Origin: Burkholderiales bacterium
GTDB taxonomy: Bacteria > Pseudomonadota > Gammaproteobacteria > Burkholderiales > CAIKXV01
Assembly: GCA_014379045.1 (NCBI GenBank)
Contig: JACMMK010000301.1
Span: 1 to 9,946 of the forward strand
Length of the DNA: 9,946 bases
Reading direction: 5' to 3'
Shown here: positions 7,081 through 9,946 of the stretch, piece by piece
How positions within the stretch are numbered: the first letter of the stretch is position 1
Layout of the letters: each line of letters begins with the position of its first letter
The notes under the pieces: generated by a model
What the model was told of the DNA's origin: nothing
Seen by the model: only the letters and a program-made list of their open reading frames with translations
Database searches by the model: none
Made by a program: the position numbers and the translations under genes

Positions 7081-7106
7081 CCCCTACCGGTGAAGCAGGT
7101 GAAGCG

Positions 7107-7667
7107 ATGAATGAATCCCCCCAGGCCGTGGCGCTGCAGGGTTCGGCGGTCGAACCCGGTGCATCTGGCGCGGTCGGCGACCGAAGCGCGCCGGCCAGCC
7201 TGCTGCGCGACCCTCAGGAGTTCCTCACCTTCACGCTGGGCGCCGGGGAATACGGCGTCGACATCCTGAAGGTGCAGGAGATACGCGGTTACGATGCGGT
7301 CACCGCGATCGCCAATGCCCCGGCTTTCATCAAGGGTGTGATCAATCTGCGCGGCGTGATCGTGCCGATCGTCGATCTGCGCATCAAGTTCGATCTCGGC
7401 GCGGTGGCGTACGACGCATTCACCGTCGTGATCATCCTGAACCTCTCCGAACGCGTCGTCGGCATCGTCGTCGACGGCGTCTCCGACGTGATCGATCTTG
7501 CCCCGAGCCAGATGCGCGCAGCGCCGCAGTTCGGCGCAGCCCTCGATATCGAGTACATCATCGGGCTCGGCACGGTCGAGGATCGCATGCTCGTGCTGGT
7601 GGACATCGAGCGTCTGATGAGCAGCAGCGATATGGGGCTGGTCGATCGAACGTCCCCAGTGCATTGA
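7107..7667 (+). CDS. cheW: Chemotaxis coupling protein CheW
   Basis: This encodes a 186-residue cytoplasmic adaptor linking receptor tips to the P5 domain of CheA. After a ~35-residue Ala/Gly-rich N-terminal extension, the CheW fold begins at FLTFTLGAGEYGVDILKVQEI. It contains the family signature GVINLRGVIVPIVDLR and the later VDGVSDVIDL strand. The ATG at 7107 is chosen because AGGTGA (7097-7102) lies 4 nt upstream. An in-frame ATG at 7065 would overlap the receptor coding end in another frame and has no such site. The 26-nt gap from the receptor stop suggests translation from the same sigma-28 transcript. The N-terminal extension is longer than in E. coli CheW (167 aa total) and looks unstructured. 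Confidence 0.92.
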   Translation: MNESPQAVALQGSAVEPGASGAVGDRSAPASLLRDPQEFLTFTLGAGEYGVDILKVQEIRGYDAVTAIANAPAFIKGVINLRGVIVPIVDLRIKFDLGAVAYDAFTVVIILNLSERVVGIVVDGVSDVIDLAPSQMRAAPQFGAALDIEYIIGLGTVEDRMLVLVDIERLMSSSDMGLVDRTSPVH

Positions 7668-7694
7668 ACTGCATCGGGCACGACGCTTGTTCCT

Positions 7695-7725
7695 GCGGAG
7701 CCGATGACTCCGCCGCGTTCTTCCT
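7695..7725 (+). terminator. Possible weak terminator hairpin after cheW
   Basis: GCGGAG (7695-7700) and CTCCGC (7708-7713) form a 6-bp stem with a 7-nt loop. It is followed by a pyrimidine-rich stretch (GTTCTTCCT) rather than a true T-run. Its place, 27 nt after the cheW stop and before the next promoter, fits a transcript end, but the signal is weak. Confidence 0.3.
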
Positions 7726-7753
7726 GCGCTCTTCGATCAGGACGTAGAACGCT

Positions 7754-7780
7754 TAAAGCTCGGTGAGCTTACGCCGCTAA
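7754..7780 (+). promoter_or_regulatory. Sigma-28 (FliA) promoter of the second receptor gene
   Basis: TAAAGCTC (7754-7761), 11 nt, GCCGCTAA (7773-7780). The boxes and spacing are identical to the promoter at 4865-4891, while the spacer sequences differ (GAGCCACCTCC versus GGTGAGCTTAC). The expected start is near 7787, leaving a long leader of about 248 nt before the GTG at 8035. Confidence 0.85.
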
Positions 7781-8034
7781 CGGTATCAGACGCGTGAATC
7801 GAGCCCTGCAGTCTGCTCCACGCGCATGGTTCACATCGAACAGCAGCGGTAAGGCAACGAGAAGGCGCGAATCGACAGAATCGTGGCGATGACGCAGCAG
7901 TTCCGCCGCAATGGGACTTCCAGCAAGCATCAGCCGTTTCCTAGTAGCGCGAATGTCGAGGTGCCTCAGGGCAACACGCCTGGGCTCTACCCATTTACTC
8001 CGGCGCGAGCCGGACTGACTCAAAGAGGAAAGTC
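7781..8034 (+). other. Long leader of the second receptor with GNRA hairpin near the RBS
   Basis: No convincing gene lies here. Just before the ribosome binding site, TCCGGC (7999-8004) and GCCGGA (8009-8014) form a 6-bp stem closed by a GCGA (GNRA-type) tetraloop. AGAGGA (8024-8029) then lies 5 nt before GTG 8035. A 49-codon open frame (7889-8038) ends at a TGA overlapping the GTG. It has no clear ribosome site, and its third codon positions are much less GC-rich than the real genes, so I do not call it. Confidence 0.5.
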
Positions 8035-9946
8035 GTGAATCAACTGAAGAACCTTCGTATCGGTAGCCGCCTCGCGGTGCTGTCCATCACCTTGCTGGCG
8101 ATGCTGATCGCCGTCTCTGCAATCGGCCTGTCGCGGATGGCGATGCTCGACGAGAAGCTGGAGTTGATCGGCGTCACCAACGCCAAGAAGAGCGTGTTGG
8201 CCGCCGAGCTGGTGGAAGTCTTCGCCGATATGCGTATTGCCGTGCGCAATGTTCTGATCGAGCCCGACGAAGCGGCAAAGCGCGTACAGATCGCGCGGAT
8301 CACGAAGAACGAAGAAGCGTTCGCCAAGACCGTCGAGACACTTCGCCCGTTGCTTTTCGTCGAAAAGGGCCGTGCCCACCTCGCCAAAGCCGAAGAACTC
8401 TTCGCGCAGGTGAAGGTGCAGATGGCGCGCGCCTCCGCGCTCGGGTTGCAGGGCAAGTTGGCCGAGGCGTCCAACGTGGTCGTGAATGACCTCAGGGAAG
8501 TGCAACTTGCGCTGACCCGGGAACTGCGTGGGCTCGAGGAGCTGCAGACCGTCATCAGCGAGAAAGGAATCGCCGAGGGCAAAGACGCATACAAGGCCGC
8601 AGTAACGCTGCTGCTCGGTCTGGCGGGTATCGCGATCGTTCTGGGCGCGCTGCTCGCCTGGCTGATCACGCGTTCGATCGTGGGGCCGGTGCGTCAGGCC
8701 GTAGCGGTGGCCGAGTCGATCTCACGTGGTGACCTGTCGATGCGCATCGACGCGGTCGGACGCGACGAGACGGCGCAGTTGCTCGGCGCAATGGTGAAGA
8801 TGAGCGCCGTGCTGAACGCGTTCTCCGCCGAGCAGAAGATGCTCTCGAGTGCGGCGGTGGCGGGCGACTTCAGCCGCCGGATCACGCTCGACGGCAAGGA
8901 AGGCACCTTCAAGGAGATGAGCCAGGCGTCTAACGACCTGGTCGAGATCACCTCGAGCGGCATCGCGGACGTGACGCGCGTGCTGGGAGCGCTCGCCAGG
9001 GGCGACCTGACCGAGCGGATCACTGCCGACTATCAGGGTGTGTTCGGCCAGATGAAGGACGACTCGAACAAGACCGTCGAACAGTTGACCGGGATCGTGA
9101 CCCAGATCAAGGAGTCGACCGATTCGATCAACACCGCGTCGAAGGAGATCGCACAGGGCAACACCGACCTGTCGCAGCGTACCGAGGAACAGGCCTCCAG
9201 CCTGGAGGAGACGGCCTCGAGCATGGAAGAGCTGACCTCGACCGTGAAGCAGAACAGCGAGAACGCAAAGCAGGCGAACCAGTTGGCGATCGGTGCCTCC
9301 GAGGTTGCAGTGCGCGGTGGCACGGTCGTGGGCGAGGTCGTGCGCACGATGGAGTCGATCAGCGATGCGTCGAAGAAGATCGCCGACATCATCAGCGTGA
9401 TCGATGGCATCGCGTTCCAGACCAACATCCTCGCGCTCAACGCGGCGGTGGAGGCAGCGCGTGCAGGGGAACAGGGCCGCGGCTTCGCCGTGGTCGCGAC
9501 CGAAGTCAGGAACCTCGCGCAGCGCTCGGCCGCGGCAGCGAAGGAAATCAAGACCCTGATCGGCGACTCGGTGGAGAAGGTGGACGTCGGGTCGAGGCTG
9601 GTCGGCGAGGCGGGCACGACGATCGAGGAGGTGGTGCAGTCGGTCAAACGGGTCACCGACATCATGTCCGAGATCTCTGCAGCGTCGCTCGAGCAAAGCG
9701 CGGGGATCGAGCAGGTCAATACCGCGGTGACGCAGATGGACGAGGTCACGCAACAGAACGCGGCGCTGGTGGAGCAGGCGGCAGCGGCGGCTGAATCGCT
9801 GCAGGAACAGGCCGAGGTGCTGACGCAGGCGGTCTCGGTGTTCCGACTCGAGGCAGGCAGCGGCCACGCGGTCATCGAGCGGCGCAGCGCCACCCGCGCG
9901 ACCAACGTCGCGCGGATCAGCCCGGCACCGACGGCGAATGCGTCGA
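8035..9946 (+). CDS. Methyl-accepting chemotaxis protein, partial (runs off window)
   Basis: An open frame starts at GTG 8035, with AGAGGA 5 nt before it, and continues without a stop to the window end, giving 637 visible residues. Judged by the paralogue at 5020-7080, roughly 45-50 residues are missing, which would include any W-x-x-F tether. TM1 is at about 12-33. The periplasmic part is a 4HB_MCP_1-like helical sensor (start NQLKNLRIGSRLAVLS). TM2 is at about 191-213, followed by a HAMP domain and HAMP-like repeats (AGDFSRRI, ARGDLTERI). The hairpin has methylation helix EEQASSLEETASSMEE and the tip FQTNILALNAAVEAARAGE from F461. The region between the first HAMP and the signalling helices is unlike the paralogue, whereas both ends are very similar. 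It has its own sigma-28 promoter at 7754-7780. The ligand is unknown. Confidence 0.92.
   Translation, partial: MNQLKNLRIGSRLAVLSITLLAMLIAVSAIGLSRMAMLDEKLELIGVTNAKKSVLAAELVEVFADMRIAVRNVLIEPDEAAKRVQIARITKNEEAFAKTVETLRPLLFVEKGRAHLAKAEELFAQVKVQMARASALGLQGKLAEASNVVVNDLREVQLALTRELRGLEELQTVISEKGIAEGKDAYKAAVTLLLGLAGIAIVLGALLAWLITRSIVGPVRQAVAVAESISRGDLSMRIDAVGRDETAQLLGAMVKMSAVLNAFSAEQKMLSSAAVAGDFSRRITLDGKEGTFKEMSQASNDLVEITSSGIADVTRVLGALARGDLTERITADYQGVFGQMKDDSNKTVEQLTGIVTQIKESTDSINTASKEIAQGNTDLSQRTEEQASSLEETASSMEELTSTVKQNSENAKQANQLAIGASEVAVRGGTVVGEVVRTMESISDASKKIADIISVIDGIAFQTNILALNAAVEAARAGEQGRGFAVVATEVRNLAQRSAAAAKEIKTLIGDSVEKVDVGSRLVGEAGTTIEEVVQSVKRVTDIMSEISAASLEQSAGIEQVNTAVTQMDEVTQQNAALVEQAAAAAESLQEQAEVLTQAVSVFRLEAGSGHAVIERRSATRATNVARISPAPTANAS

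Noticed and set aside
7065..7106. ATG 7065 as the start of cheW
   Set aside because: It overlaps the receptor's last codons in another frame without a ribosome site. ATG 7107 has AGGTGA at good spacing.
7889..8038. 49-codon open frame ending in a TGA that overlaps the GTG start of the second receptor
   Set aside because: There is no clear ribosome site, and about a third of third codon positions are A/T, unlike real genes here. Coupled translation is possible but unsupported.

Overview
The window looks like a high-GC (mid-60s % by eye) betaproteobacterial chromosome, most like Burkholderiales or Rhodocyclales. This rests on the FtsB sequence, the sequence style of the chemotaxis proteins, and FliA (sigma-28) promoter boxes ahead of the receptor genes. 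The placement is by sequence feel, not by a database search. All recognised genes lie on the + strand.

Layout: (1) 1-77 is an upstream tail with a small hairpin and no identifiable gene. (2) 78-416 is the divisome gene ftsB. (3) 417-805 is non-coding and holds two copies of a ~120-nt structured tandem repeat, followed by the leader of a TTG-start gene. (4) 806-2020 encodes a membrane protein with an MCP hairpin tip and a CheZ-like motif. It is followed by cheY (2073-2438) and cheA (2520-4841). (5) A sigma-28 promoter at 4865-4891 precedes a full-length methyl-accepting chemotaxis protein (5020-7080) and cheW (7107-7667). (6) A second sigma-28 promoter, with identical -35 and -10 boxes (7754-7780), precedes a paralogous receptor that starts at GTG 8035 and runs off the end of the window.

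The genes form the core of a flagellar-type chemosensory array. Two four-helix-bundle receptors with C-terminal hairpins couple through CheW to the kinase CheA, which phosphorylates CheY. No canonical cheZ, cheR, cheB or cheD is visible. The product of 806-2020 combines an MCP tip, almost no periplasmic region, a DxxxQ motif like the CheZ active site, and an acidic tail ending in Phe like the CheZ CheY-binding peptide. It could be an array-localised CheY-P phosphatase encoded next to its substrate. That idea is the most interesting functional hypothesis here, together with the unexplained tandem RNA-like element in front of the same gene.
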